The notes under the pieces were generated by a model, which did no database searches, was not told the DNA's origin, and was given only the letters and a program-made list of their open reading frames with translations. 64,000 nucleotides of DNA from Grammothele lineata (Eukaryota > Basidiomycota > Agaricomycetes > Polyporales > Polyporaceae), in contig NDFF03000127.1 of the NCBI GenBank assembly GCA_002150815.3, positions 62,001 to 126,000 of the forward strand. The letters are read 5' to 3'. Position 1 is the stretch's first letter, and each line of letters starts with the position of its first letter. Of this stretch, positions 9,299 through 20,927 are shown in pieces. Position numbers and translations under genes: made by a program.

Positions 9299-11964
9299 AT
9301 GTCCATCTCAGACCGCTCCCGTCGCTCCGCCACGGATGCAGTCGACGATGAGAGTATCGCACACACCGAGGTCTCCAGCAAGCGCAGCCGTTACGGTGTC
9401 AGCGGACGACAATTTATGGACAAGCATGGCTCAAGGCACCATGTATACGACCCCGCCTCGGCGCCCTGGCCTCTTTCCTACGACAAAACTACCCTTGAGC
9501 TGTGAGTCACTATTCGATCATTCGTACAGTTATGCAGCTTGAACATTCACCATGCAGTGAGATGATGGACACCGCGCTCACATCTGCTTTCAAGGGCGTC
9601 GTATCCCTCGTCGACCACAAGGGCAAGGAGCCCGCCCGATGTTTGGATATCGGCACAGGCGTACGTCCTCTTCTCCCTTGCCATATGTTTTCTTCGCCAC
9701 TGGCACCACATTTTTCTTGTTCTGCCTTCACATCCCGAATTCTATGCCGTCATCGGGCGGCTGTACCCGCGAATTCGTCATGAAACCCTTCGCTTGCTTC
9801 TTTATAGAACGCTTTTGCCACGCGATGATCTCGGCGCCCTGGAAGCTGCGTCTGACCTTGGTTACGCTAGTTAGGTCTCTGGATCATGAACGCCGTCAAA
9901 TATTGGAAAAAGTCAACATTTGTACGTGCGCCATCAGATGCGTTAAGTGGGCTTTCTGACATTCTAACACCCTGTTCGGCTTTAAGGTTGGCGTTGATCT
10001 CGTGAACGTCCAAATCCCTCTCAGTATTCTTGAACCCGAAGAGGCCGCCCGAGTAGAATGGGTCTATCGCAACATGTACGCCGGCACCTTCGCGAAGAAT
10101 CTAACTACTCGCTGACAGACGACCAGTCTCACAGGCTCTCTGCCGTTCGAAGACGAGGAATTTGACCACGTCCGGATCACACAGGTCTCGCTAGGCATTC
10201 CCGAGCACAAGGTTCGTCTCGATTACTGCGCATCACGCCTACTACGCTTACACGGAACCGCACAGTGGACTGTGGTATTCGAGGTAAATTCCGCCCCAGC
10301 TCCCCGTCGTCCTCATTGATCGGCTCATCAACGACTTGCGCCCAGGAAATACGCAGGGTGATGAAGCCCCACGCGACGATCGAGATCATCGAAGAAGGTG
10401 CGTTCTCACGTAACCGCTTCTTGAAATGAGTGAGATCCGAATTTTCCTCGCCCAGATGCGATCTTTCCGGTCCTCCCACGGTGGTTCACGGAACCGCTTC
10501 ACGCGCGGACACGCTGGTCCGCGATGGGCGTGCAAGACGGTTCGAAGCTATTCGCGGACACCCAGGTCGCCAAGGACCCAACAATAGCTCACGAGTACGA
10601 GCTGCTCGAAATCCTCTACAACAAAGTCTTCGACCGACGCTTTGTCAACACCAAGCCTAGTTGTAAGTTCACCTTCTGCCCCACTGTTGCGGTAACCATG
10701 TTTACATTGAACTATCGACAGCGTTACTACCCGCCGCCTTCACCCAACACTTTGGTCAGGTGCTCGTCCCGCCAGTTCTCACCGTCCCTATGCCGCCTCT
10801 CCCACCCGTCCAAGCGCGCCCCGCCGGGGGCTCGCGAACGTCCTCTAGCTCGCGAAACTCGCAGTTCATTCCACCCGATTCCGGCGCCGTCCTCTACGGC
10901 GCCGACGGCGAGGGCGAGCTCTCCCTCGCGACCTTCCACCACATCCCCGTCCGCAAAAAGTCCAGCAAGAGCTTCACCTCTCGCAAGCGCCAGTCCGTCA
11001 CCGCCGCGTCCCCCGGCGCAGCCAGTCTGAGGGGCTCCCCGATTGTGCGCCCATCCACCGAGCATGTGCCTTGGCCGTCTGGGAGCGCATCTTCGCCTGG
11101 GTCGACGACGAGCCTAAATGGCAGCCCCCTCGCGGAGCTCCCACCACCCGTTCCTCCGCTACCCTCCGGGCTCGTGGGCAACGGCCACATCTCAGCCTCC
11201 GCATCCACCGCGCCCCCCAGCCCAAGCTCGAGCGCGAACGCAAGCGGTAGCGCAGGCGCAGGCGCAGACGGGAACGAGCGCCCCCGCGCGCGGAGCGACG
11301 TCTCAGGCTCGTCCCTCCACAGCACCTCAGGCGCGTCCACACAACAAACCATGGCCTCGCGGCGGCTCGCCGCGATCCAGGACCTCGCTGCGGACAGCAC
11401 GACACTGGGGGCCCCGCGCGCGATCGAGCTCTTCCCGCTCGACGGGTTGCTCATGTTCGACGTGCACTCGCTCTGCCTCCATCTGCGCCGCGCGCTCGGG
11501 GTCGTGCTTGCGGTGCGCGAGCCGATGTGGGACGAGCTCCAGGCGATGGTCGCGGCCGCCGCGGGGGACGGGTCCGGGCGGACCCGGAGGGCGGAGGAGC
11601 TGGAGCGGTATGGGTTCTTCCCGCATGAGGACACGATGGAGCAGATGCGCGCGAAGTTCGTGCAGCTGCTCGAGCTGTACAAGAGGTGCGTGTTTCCCCT
11701 GCGCGTTACAACTTACGGTTGGCGGGGAAGCTGACGGCGGCGGTTTTTCGACACAGCGACATGCACGTGCGCATGTCCCTCTGGCACTCGCTCGTGCACT
11801 TCGGGTGGGAGTACCCGCAGCGGGACCCGATGTCGAAGGCGGAGGAGATGGAGGAGCTCCGCCTGCACGAGGACATCCTCGTCGCGCGCCGCCAGGCGGG
11901 CGCGGACAACGAGCGCGAGCCCCCGTGCCGCGCCGTGCGCATGCTCGTCGGCGTGAAGGTATGA
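9299..11964 (+). CDS. SAM-dependent methyltransferase with long low-complexity insert
   Basis: Class I Rossmann-fold methyltransferase of a family common in Agaricomycetes; substrate unknown. Ten exons: 9299-9501, 9558-9660, 9871-9921, 9987-10075, 10127-10211, 10266-10283 (18 nt), 10346-10397, 10456-10662, 10722-11685, 11757-11964; 659 aa. SAM motif I is LDIGTGLG (Asp98 to Gly104), split by the second intron. The following GVDLVNVQIPL and LPFEDEEFDHVRITQVSLG segments fit the next strands of the fold, and IRRVMKPHATIEIIEED fits the post-motif region. Exon 9 adds about 200 residues rich in Ser, Pro, Ala and Gly before a conserved C-terminal helical block (IELFPLDGLLMFDVHSLCLHL onward). The start is supported by the family N-terminal pattern RHHVYDPASAPWPLSYDK. 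Confidence 0.85.
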
Positions 11965-14319
11965 TGTGTGGCCTGCTGCGCAGGCGTCCTGTCCCGTTAT
12001 TATTGTCCTTCAGGACAGTAGCCCTGGGACACCACACCACTTCTGCTTTAGTTAGTACTTACTACTTATGCCCCCCGTATGTCACGTTTATGCTTCGTCC
12101 TCCTCACCCCTCCTCCGACTACGTTTTGTACCACCCGCTCGTCCGCGACTAGTTCCCGTACTTTACTACATCTGTATACTTTGTACCACCGGAGGCTCCG
12201 TTCCCCTGCTATTATCCCGCGCACACACACTAGCTACAGACTAGACCCGTTTAATGATGTTATATGTGTATGGCGTCACTACTGACTCGCACGCCGCTGC
12301 CGACGCGTAGGTTGGCGGCGTCGCCGTTAGACTTCAAGGTTCGAGGTTATCAAGATTCAAAGTTCAACACTCAACGCTCAAAGTCCACGCTCAAGCTTCA
12401 AAAGTTGCTAGCACTAGTCAAGAACTGGGGTCCTCCCGTCAAAGCCAAGCCCCTCCCCCTGCGGATCTCACGATTGTCTACTAGTACCCGTGCGCGACTC
12501 GACAACAGTCCAACAAATGCAACACGCGCCAGCAGCTTATAGCAGCTGCATCGACGCAAAGATCGGCTAACGGAGACAGAGAAGCTTCTCGCCTAACCTG
12601 CTTCGATTCCCCGGAAGGCGGCTCACACCCAGAATCCATACTTCCGCTCCCGTTCGCAACTCTGGATCCTCCTCGCGTTCTTCCCCGAATTCGAAGCTTC
12701 CCAATCCAATCCCGGCTAAGAGTTAGCGGTATTGACGTTCCGGCTCCACTCTCCAAGCAAACTGGACTGGCCGCCAAGCTTGATTTCGGTGCTCATCTTG
12801 TCTTGCGAAGACTCTATATGAAGTCAGCACATGGCAACTTGATGCGCGGCTCGTCCCGACTTTGGTTTGGAGCATCTGCAGGTTCCGCGAACGTTGGTCC
12901 GTCCTTCGCACGTTTCCCGAGGCCACCCTTCCACCCCTCCATCAAGCGCCACAAGTACTTACTGCGTACCGACGGCGCGCGGGATGATCAAGAAAGAGAA
13001 GAACAGGCTGCAGGTCAATTTGCCTCCGCGCATCACACGTGTGCGTCGTGGTTGATCCCGCGCACGACCTACCCGCTCCAGCCCGGTCCTCCCATCGCTG
13101 CACCCTCCCCGAACTCCGGCTGCGGCAACCGCATTCCTTCACCTTGATTCGCCGTGAAAGAGGACATCCGAGTTCAACGGGACTAGATGTCTCTCAACAG
13201 GCTGTAGCTGCTCTGACCCATCAAGTAGCTGGGTCTCGTATCTATGCTTGAAGTTGCTTCCGCGGCGCGGATCCAAAAATTGGAGGGGTGGGTGCCTTGC
13301 TATAATAGATCATGGTCTGATCGCTCCGTGCGTCATTTCCGGGATCGGAAAGGTGCGCAACTCGAACAGGACGCTGTCAAGAGGGCCATGTGCCTGGGAG
13401 ACTAGCCTACTGGAAACCTCCGTATGTCTAGCTCGGTGTCTTGTCCGGCTTGTAGCAGCACCTGTCAACGAGATCCACCCTACGCATCTCGTCTCGTGCT
13501 AAAGCGAATATTCTAGCCTGGGGAACTTGATGTGCGGCGTGGGTTGTGCATATCGCAGCGCACTCCAAACTCGGTTCGGATCTAGCAGATTGTGGCACGA
13601 CGTCCATACGTAAGAGGGGCGGCGGCTAAGGAATATACCTCTAACGTCGTGATGTGCGAGTCTCTCGGACTTGCTCTGTTGTCAAGACTTCGCGACTGAT
13701 GGGCAGTTTAACTTTCAGGCGGATATGGCCGGAACGGAGCAAGCGACGAGCTCGCTCGGAAGCTCTTGGTGCGGGCTGCGGTCGATGTTCAACAACGACC
13801 TGCGGTGCGGCCCGCAGCGGTGAGATATGATATATGGCCATCGGGGGAGCGACTGCGGCCGGATGCACAGCCCGGGTATGTCTCCCCGGATCGCCCATCT
13901 CTAATCGAATTCAGCTCGCAAGTTTGGAGGCCAGTTGGGAAGGTAAGGCTCTGGTTTGTGGACGGTGTTGAGTTTGCTACGTACATGGCTAGATGATTTG
14001 TGTGCGCTGCACAATGGCGGCCACGGGGCGCCCGGTGCGGTCTACTCACTATGTGTGGCGTTGGCACTTGGCAGGAGACACTTCCTGACAGATACGCCTA
14101 ACCTTCAACCTTCAAGGTACGGCACGCGTACGCGCATAATGGGCGAAACGCTCCTCCAACTCAATTTGAGTAGAAGAGACCAACGAACGGTTAATTGTAC
14201 AAGACATATAGAGGACCGTAGCAATCCACCATCGCGTCAAAGAGCTCCCACCGACATAGATCTGGTATTCGACTTGCAAAACGTTCTGTAGCTGTTCTTC
14301 GGCGAGAAACCGGTACCCC
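11965..14319. other. Convergent intergenic region, no gene recognised
   Basis: About 2.35 kb between the stop codons of the methyltransferase and reductase A. It holds a TTCAA-rich imperfect repeat near 12.35 kb. Short open frames (12803-13147, 13641-13898 and others) lack start context, splice partners or family features. Nothing else supported. Confidence 0.5.
12332..12405. repeat. TTCAA-rich imperfect short repeat
   Basis: About 75 bp in which TTCAA, CTCAA and TCAAG units recur every 8-11 bp, an irregular low-complexity tract unlike its flanks. Confidence 0.5.
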
Positions 14320-15732
14320 TCACACCCTGTACACGAGTTTCTCCGCGCTGACTTTGCCCTCGCGCATGTACTGCAGGCCGTCCGGGACACCCTGGAGGCC
14401 ACCCTCCCAGAGCTTGATCGGGAGCGGCTTCACAGCACCGTCCTCCACGAGCGTCGGGAGCTTTTTGAGGAACGCGGCCATGTGCGCGCGGTCAGAGTCT
14501 GAGACGGGGAAGTGTTGATCGCCAATAAAGTTGAAGGCGCGCCCGAGCGAGGTGTAGATGAGCGTCGCTGTGCATAGCAGAGCGTGGTACTGTCAGCACT
14601 GCCAGATCGAGGTGAGAGTTCGCGGGTTTGCACTCACGCTTGAACACAACGTCCTTCCTAGTCGTCGCATCCGGGATTGGAGCAAGCACAAGTATAACCT
14701 CTCCGCCGGACGGCCCGAGGGCCTCAGCGGAGATACGCTCCGAGTCCTTCTCCGAGATGGTGTCGAAGGCCATCTTCAAGCTGTCGCCCGTGGCGGCCTT
14801 GATCTGCGCGACGACGTCCGGCGAGCGGTAGTCAAACACGGCGGACGCGCCGAGCTTCTTCACGAGCTCGAAGTTGCGCGGGGACGCGGTGGTGACGACC
14901 TTGTAGCCCGCGAGCGCCGCGAGGTTGATCGTGCACTGGCCGACGGCCGCTGAAAAGGTACGTGTATCATTCAGTAAAGATGCTAGGACAGCGAGGGGAA
15001 AGAGGCTTACTGCTACCGCCGTAGACGAAGATCCATTCATCCCCAGACGCCTTGGACGGAGGTTCGGTCAGCCCAAGGCGGGTGGGGTGGAACAGCCCTT
15101 GGACGGCCGTCCAGAAACTGGGCATGGAGAGCGGTCGATGAGCACGGTTGCTCACGAGCCGGGCTAGTCAAGCACACTTACGCGCATCCGAGCGTTGCAG
15201 CTTCCTCGTGAGTGAACGTGCCGGTTGGAACAGGCCAGACAAGATCCGCGGGAGTCTTGACATACTCGGCAAATGCGCCCTCGTCCGAGAACGCAGCGCC
15301 ATGCACGAAACCTGCGACGTGCGTACCAACCGCGAGAGATGTCACGGTCTTGCCGACCGCGATTACAGTACCCGAGAAGTCACACCCGAGAATAGTGCCA
15401 GCAGTGCCTATGAAGTCGACGTCTGCAATGAGGGAAGACAACGATCGAACGTCAACACGGATAGATGGGAGTGAAGCAGGCCGTCGTGTGCGGGGGGTGC
15501 ACTTACGCTTCCAATCGGTAGGGTTCTGCGCGACCGCAACGGTCTTAATGAGGACGTCGTTGTCTCCCAAAGGAGGTACGGGGTGATCCTTAATGGAGAC
15601 ACGGTGGCCCTACGCACATAAACAACGTTATCGCACCCGCATCTCGGAGATCGGCCGACGAGATCGAGTGGAGAAAATACTAACCTCCTCAACAATTACG
15701 GCCTTCATAGTGGTGGGGATACCGGAAGTCAT
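14320..15732 (-). CDS. GroES-like/MDR NADPH-dependent reductase (ToxD-like), copy A
   Basis: Zinc-independent medium-chain reductase of the quinone/enoyl reductase type; expected to reduce an activated C=C bond with NADPH; substrate unknown. Minus-strand exons 15685-15732, 15507-15609, 15182-15422, 15011-15117, 14638-14949, 14320-14567 (48, 103, 241, 107, 312, 248 nt); 352 aa. The N-terminus MTSGIPTTMKAVIVEE leads into the GroES-like fold (VLIKTVAVAQNPTDWK, LGCDFSGTV, DEGAFAEYVKTPADLVW). The nucleotide-binding glycine motif is VYGGSSTAVGQ, split by intron 4, then KVVTTASPRNFELVKKLGASAVFDYR. The C-terminus ends EGKVSAEKLVYRV. Intron positions match copies B, C and D, so they descend from one ancestral gene. 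It lies in opposite orientation to the other three. Confidence 0.9.
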
Positions 15733-16694
15733 CTCGTCGGTGATAATTGTGCGAAGTGGTGAGTATGTCGTTGGGTTGTAAGTGTCTTAGGATGTGGGTG
15801 GAGGAATGCTGGGCTAGTACAGCTCGTCGTGGGAGGGATATATAGGTCGAGTGGCTAGAGCTGCTTTGTCATGGGAAGATTGTGTTCGGATTGGCTCGAT
15901 GGAAAGCGTCCCTATTAGTCATAATAGCCACCGGCATCGTGCAGAGCAGTCGCATTGATGGAAACTTCGGATTGCCAGAGTCTTCAGTGGTACGCTTATC
16001 CTAACACTCGGCGGCGAACAACGCCGTCCACCGAGGACATTGATCAGCTTTTTGTCAGCTCGGCTACCGGGCATGTTGTTTGAGAGCGTGAAGTTCGCGG
16101 CTCGCCAGTAGAAAATGACGTCAAATTGCACCAATGGTTCCGGATAGGTCGCTTGAACTATTCAAACCCCCCGGCTCAATTTGTGGAACAAACCCAAGAA
16201 GGTCAGTCAATGCCGTCGTACGAGGTATCGTCTTGGATTTGCTTTCTGGGGTAAGAACCATGCGTCTGGATGGACACTGGACGGGATCTGCGTGAACGTA
16301 GCGTACTCAGCTTACGGATAGAAAGGCAGAAGAGTTAGATACGAGGTCTCTCCACCAGCGGTTCGGCATTATCCGGTGATCGAGACTCCGACACATCCCC
16401 GCATAAACTAGCACAGCGTGTAGCTACAGCTTGATCGGTACCCTACAAATGAAATACACGAGAGGAGATGCGGTGCTAAGTACGTACAGTAACGGCATAG
16501 CAAGATGACCACATGAGTCATGGCGTGAATGCAGAAAGTCCTGCCTCCCACCCCGTGGACTCAAAGTCGACGGAATACATGAACTCTCTCACCTTGAGCC
16601 CGGTGGTTGTACTAATGGGGATCAAGTCCGCGCTAGGACTCGTTATGTCTCCCCCTTCCAAGTTGTCATTGGGTTCCGCACTACGTGCCACAGT
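15733..16694. other. Promoter of reductase A and 3' flank of F-box-like gene 1
   Basis: Contains the TATA box of reductase A. The rest is unassigned; the short open frame at 16513-16782 overlaps the F-box-like gene's 3' end and is not called. Confidence 0.45.
15838..15844 (-). promoter_or_regulatory. TATA box of reductase copy A
   Basis: TATATAT on the minus strand, 106 bp upstream of the ATG at 15732, a spacing also seen at other genes in this window. Confidence 0.6.
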
Positions 16695-18071
16695 CTACCA
16701 CTGGGTCTCGAGACGCTCCTCGTCGTACACCGGATCGTTGTCACGCATGAACCGGCCATCGACGGATGACACTCCGATATAACGTAGCGCTTTGTTGCAG
16801 GTCGAGAGTTCGCTCGCGATCCCGCGTAGTTCGGCATCCTTATCTTCTGGGATATAGTATGCACGGATGCAGAGGTTAACAACAGCGAGCGCAGGGAGCC
16901 CGGAGATATGCGTAAGCATGTATCTCTGCGAAAAGAAGGGTCCAAGTGTCAATAGGCGGATGTACAGAAAACGGTAATAGACAGGGGTACGAACTTTCCG
17001 GTGATTGTAGTGCTCGATGATGCGCACGTCGAGGAAGCGCAGCGCGTGCGCAATGGTCGGAAGGCGTACCCAGAAGAGGTTATCTGGGTCGATACGGTAA
17101 ACGCACGATAGCACCCGCGGTGCAGTGCGGGAAACCGTGAGAACCGCGGGCTCCGAGTCCCCTGGCGCGAGTACTCCGAGGTCGAGCCAGCGAACCGAGC
17201 ATATGAGAGGCCAGACCGCGAGGCTGCGAGCATTCAGGTGTGCCTCATTGATGGTGTGGGTTGGGGCCCAGGAGGGCGCTGTCGCTACGAAGGTGGGGAT
17301 ATTTGCGTGTCCCCGCTGGAAGGTGAGGCAACGGACATTCGGAAACGCCGCAGCGACGATTGGGATAGGGAGGAACATGTTTTGGAGAGAGAGCGTCGTT
17401 ATACGAGAGAGACAGAAATGGGGTTGTGGGTCACGCGTAAGGTGCGCATAAGCGCGAGGGCTGACGGAAGCATCGAGCGCGAGCCTGAGGCACGTAAGGC
17501 GAGGTTGTCTTGCCATGGCTGACATCAATTCCTCGAAGGAGTTGCCGGGGAAGATGGCGTGGGCTACGAGAGAGACGAGCTTGCGTGTCTTGAGAGACAT
17601 GATCGCGTTGATGACGCTCCCTGCTGCGTTTGACAGGTCCAGCTCTCGGAGACTATCCAAGGACGCGAGCGCTTCGAGGACGCGACCATGCGAAGCCTCG
17701 CCAAAACATTCCATCGCACCACAACTGAAAGATTCTAGGTTTTTGGACGCATCGAGGATATCAGCCAGAGCATTCGCAGACTCTGCTGAGAGGCGGCTGA
17801 TCTCATGAGTGACTCCCTTGGCAAGTGTCAAGGATTTGAGGAAGTTCGGTCGAGAGTCTTTCTTGAAGAGATGATCTCTGAGCTTCTTGACCTGCCCCTC
17901 ACTCCGATCTAAGGTAATGGTGTGAAGTGCTGGATCAATAGAAATATTATGAGCGGTTTTGCATGTAGAAGAAAGCGAGATCGCATCTTGAGGAGAGAGA
18001 TAGCATATAATGCAGGAGAGAACGTCGTGGTCGAGATCGAGCAGCGTTGGGTTCCCATGTTGAATCGGCAT
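16695..18071 (-). CDS. F-box-like/LRR-type protein 1
   Basis: Probable substrate-recognition protein; in this family the F-box contacts Skp1 of an SCF ubiquitin ligase and the leucine-rich part binds a target (family knowledge; target unknown). The single open frame gives 458 aa. Residues 8-50 resemble an F-box (TLLDLDHDVLSCIICYLSPQ, then SLSSTCKTAH). The rest has irregular Leu-rich units such as LASLDSLRELDLS and QPRLTCLRLALD. A 69-bp stretch at 16926-16994 has good intron ends (GTTCGT, TTTTCGCAG) and is a multiple of three, so it may be spliced, giving 435 aa. I chose the ATG at 18071 because the upstream in-frame sequence has no ATG. Confidence 0.68.
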   Translation of the reverse strand: MPIQHGNPTLLDLDHDVLSCIICYLSPQDAISLSSTCKTAHNISIDPALHTITLDRSEGQVKKLRDHLFKKDSRPNFLKSLTLAKGVTHEISRLSAESANALADILDASKNLESFSCGAMECFGEASHGRVLEALASLDSLRELDLSNAAGSVINAIMSLKTRKLVSLVAHAIFPGNSFEELMSAMARQPRLTCLRLALDASVSPRAYAHLTRDPQPHFCLSRITTLSLQNMFLPIPIVAAAFPNVRCLTFQRGHANIPTFVATAPSWAPTHTINEAHLNARSLAVWPLICSVRWLDLGVLAPGDSEPAVLTVSRTAPRVLSCVYRIDPDNLFWVRLPTIAHALRFLDVRIIEHYNHRKVRTPVYYRFLYIRLLTLGPFFSQRYMLTHISGLPALAVVNLCIRAYYIPEDKDAELRGIASELSTCNKALRYIGVSSVDGRFMRDNDPVYDEERLETQW

Positions 18072-18773
18072 TTTGGCCGGACGAACTTGTGAACAGAAAA
18101 TTAATGTACATGAAGGAATAAGTCTACACTGGTGAGAGGGAAAACGCACCAGAGAATACTGCCGTAGATGCTCCAATAAGGTGACGTTGCGAGGTACGTA
18201 GTGGTTCGGAAGAGAATCCAAGTCACCGAGCGCTTGCGCCCCGACGTGAGCGACACGTGGAGCAATTATGTAAGCACGATCGCATCATTGTCGGTTTTGT
18301 CCAAGCTTGGCAGCCACTGCGTTCCATACTACCACTACTCCCCTGAGTCCTCACGAGTCACAATGACAGCGCGCCCGCATGTGTATGCAAATCGAATCAG
18401 AGGTTCCAACTCCAGTGACTCGTGCAGAGATTTAGCTGTCTTGGTATGTTCAGCATTTCTCGTTGACAACGTGCGCTCGACCGTCTTCAACCTGAACTTG
18501 CCACTGGTAGGCTCCTATGCTGGCAAACATCGGTGAATGAATGCGCCAGGAATACATCAACGATAGACACGTCTGTGACACACAAATTCGGCTTCTGCGA
18601 CGCCAACTCGCCGTATTTGTGTTCAGAGTAAACCTGGCTATGTGTTACCTGACGTTGCCCCGGAGCACGAAGAAAAGATGTTCACGGCCAAGCCATGTGA
18701 AGATCTACAGTAAACATTCTCGTTCGAAAAAGTACTGATACTGCGATCATCGACATTTGATATTCTTGCCGTC

Positions 18774-18795
18774 GCGGCTCACTCCGGCGAGCCGC
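18774..18795. repeat. Perfect inverted repeat, 7-bp arms, upstream of reductase B
   Basis: GCGGCTC and GAGCCGC arms separated by 8 bp, about 135 bp upstream of the TATA box. The CGG/CCG spacing resembles targets of fungal zinc-cluster regulators (inference). Confidence 0.45.
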
Positions 18796-18929
18796 AGCAC
18801 GCTGACATCCTCCCAGTAGCTGTGCTTATTCGCTCTGATCGGTTAGGGGAAAAGGCATGAGGTGAGACCCCTCGGACCTGTTTTCCGCTTGGTCAGCGCG
18901 GTCAGCCCGCCTCACCTCATTTTTTGGCT

Positions 18930-18935
18930 TATAAG
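18930..18935 (+). promoter_or_regulatory. TATA box of reductase copy B
   Basis: TATAAG, 83 bp before the ATG at 19013. Confidence 0.55.
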
Positions 18936-19012
18936 GACCCAGCCTTTAGGGGCAACCCGACATCTCAGACACATCTCAACATTTCCTTGCAGTTACGTGC
19001 CTCTGTACCCGC

Positions 19013-20359
19013 ATGGCCTCTGCTATCCCGACTACCATGAAGGCTTTGATTATAGAAGAAGTTAGTAGTGCTTACTGTCTTCATACCGAAAATTCGCTGA
19101 ATGTCCCTATAGACTGGTCGTGTGGCAGTGAAGGATCGCCCGGTGCCCGCGACTGAGGACGACGAGATCCTTCTGAAGGCTGTCGCACTCTCGCAAAACC
19201 CCACTGACTGGAAACGTAAGGCTCAGCATACTGCAGTTAGTGCGGTGTCCAAGCATCGCTGACGCCCCTCGCATGCAGATGTTTTCTCGCCCCTAGGAAA
19301 GGTGGACTCCATTGTCGGATGTGACGTGTCCGGAATTGTTGTCAAAGTAGGGAAGGACGTCGCGGGTGTCAAGGTCGGCGACCCCGTTACCACGACGGTT
19401 CACGGTGCTGCGTTCGCAGACGAAGGCGCATTCGCTGAGTATGTGAAAACCCCCGCGGACCTCGCATGGGTGGTCCCCGAAGGCACGCTCACGTTCGAGC
19501 AATCTGCCACCTTCAATGTTGCGTAAGTGCTCGCTGTCTTGCGCCCAAAGATCATCATGGTGACTCCTCCTCCTCAGCTTCCAGACGCCGATTCAGATGT
19601 TCTACCACCCAAATCACCTTAACATCGTGGAGCCTCCGGAGAAAGTCTCAGGAAACCAATGGATCCTCATCTACGGAGGCAGCTGTATGCGTCCTTGTAA
19701 AACCTTTGTGTACGGCCCCCTAACATGCATACTGCAGCTGCCGTTGGTCATTTTGCCATCCAATTCGCGAAGCTCTCTGGCTTCAAGATCGTAACCACCG
19801 CTTCCCCTCGGAACCACGATCTCGTTCGCTCTCTCGGCGCCGATGCCGTCTTTGACTACCGTGACCCTGACGTCGTCGCGAAGATCAAAGCCGCCACTGG
19901 CGACTCACTCAAGCTCGCCTTTGACACGATTTCCGAGACGGACTCCCAGCGTATCTCCGCCTCTGCGCTCTCCCCCTCAGGCGGAAAGCTTGGCGTCATT
20001 CTCAGGCCTCAGCCAGATGCGATAGGCAGGAAGGACGTTGAGGTAGTTTGTACGTTATCGTTCCGTCCGTTCCCTTTGTCTGTTTTGCGTAGTACTGACA
20101 ACCGTCACGTACAGTCACCCTACTGTACACTGCCCAGGGCCGACCTGTCGACTGGCCTAACATGCATATCCCTGCAAAGCCCGAGGACCGTACACAGATG
20201 GCGAACTTCCTCAAAAAGATACCTCAGCTCGTTAAGGATGGGGCGTTCACGTCCCCCAAGATCAAGCTTTGGGAAGGTGGGCTAGCCGCCATTCCCGACG
20301 GCTTCGAGTATATGCGCGAGGGGAAGGTCAGCGCCGAGAAGATCGTGTACCGACTCTGA
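19013..20359 (+). CDS. GroES-like/MDR NADPH-dependent reductase (ToxD-like), copy B
   Basis: Paralogue of copy A with the same predicted chemistry. Exons 19013-19060, 19113-19215, 19279-19522, 19578-19684, 19738-20049, 20115-20359 (48, 103, 244, 107, 312, 245 nt); 352 aa. Key segments: MASAIPTTMKALIIEE, LSQNPTDWK, IVGCDVSGIVVKVGKDV, DEGAFAEYVKTPADLAW, nucleotide-binding YGGSSAVGHFAIQFA, then LGADAVFDYRDPDVVAKI and the end EGKVSAEKIVYRL. Compared with A it keeps every intron position. Closest by eye to copy C (GHFAIQFA, RDPDVVAKIKA, LSPSGGKLGVIL are shared). Confidence 0.9.
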
Positions 20360-20927
20360 CTAGCAAATAGTACGCTTGATAGGTGCGCCCATGCCGTCTT
20401 AGACAAGGGATAATACGCTGAAGATCTTTGACGGAAAGCTTATCTCATTGTAGCAGCAGAATGACACCGATTGTTCCCTGAAATTTCTTTCATGACGCTT
20501 GCTATAATCCACGACTGCTGTGGAAGGTAGGAGGATAGTCCGTCGTTGGCGGGGTCAGTAGGATGGCGTTACATATCTGGCCGACTTCTGCTCCGAGGTT
20601 AACTTGATAGTTTCTTGAGGCCGATACCGTACGGAACTTGTAGACTTGGAAGGTGGTTCTTCGCTCCTTGTCCTATTATCCGCGCCATCGTGCTCCGAGT
20701 CGTTCTGAGGGGTTCGACGATATCCTTCCATGACCTTCTCGAAGCATCCCTTGGGTCCTGGGCATGCAGATCTTCCCGGACGTGAGATAACGGGCATCGA
20801 GGCCTTGTCACGAGCGCTTGAGCGTTGCACAGCAGCCGCGTGAGCTTGTTTTGCTTCCTTAGTCATCTGACTGTAAGAACGGCTGACGATACCATCCATC
20901 TGCTTGTCCGTCTCCACAACTCTCAAC
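20360..20927. other. Intergenic between reductases B and C
   Basis: 568 bp. Expected 3' UTR of B and promoter of C. A minus-strand open frame (20555-20950) overlaps the start of C and has no family features. Confidence 0.45.

Larger units (their letters stand above)
18072..19012. other. Divergent region between F-box-like gene 1 and reductase B
   Basis: Holds the TATA box and an inverted repeat upstream of reductase B. No other gene seen; the short frames at 18201-18536 and 18541-18738 are not supported. Confidence 0.45.

Noticed and set aside
10894..12040. Minus-strand frames of 262 and 237 codons and a 344-codon plus-strand frame
   Set aside because: Shadows of methyltransferase exon 9, which joins in frame to both sides.
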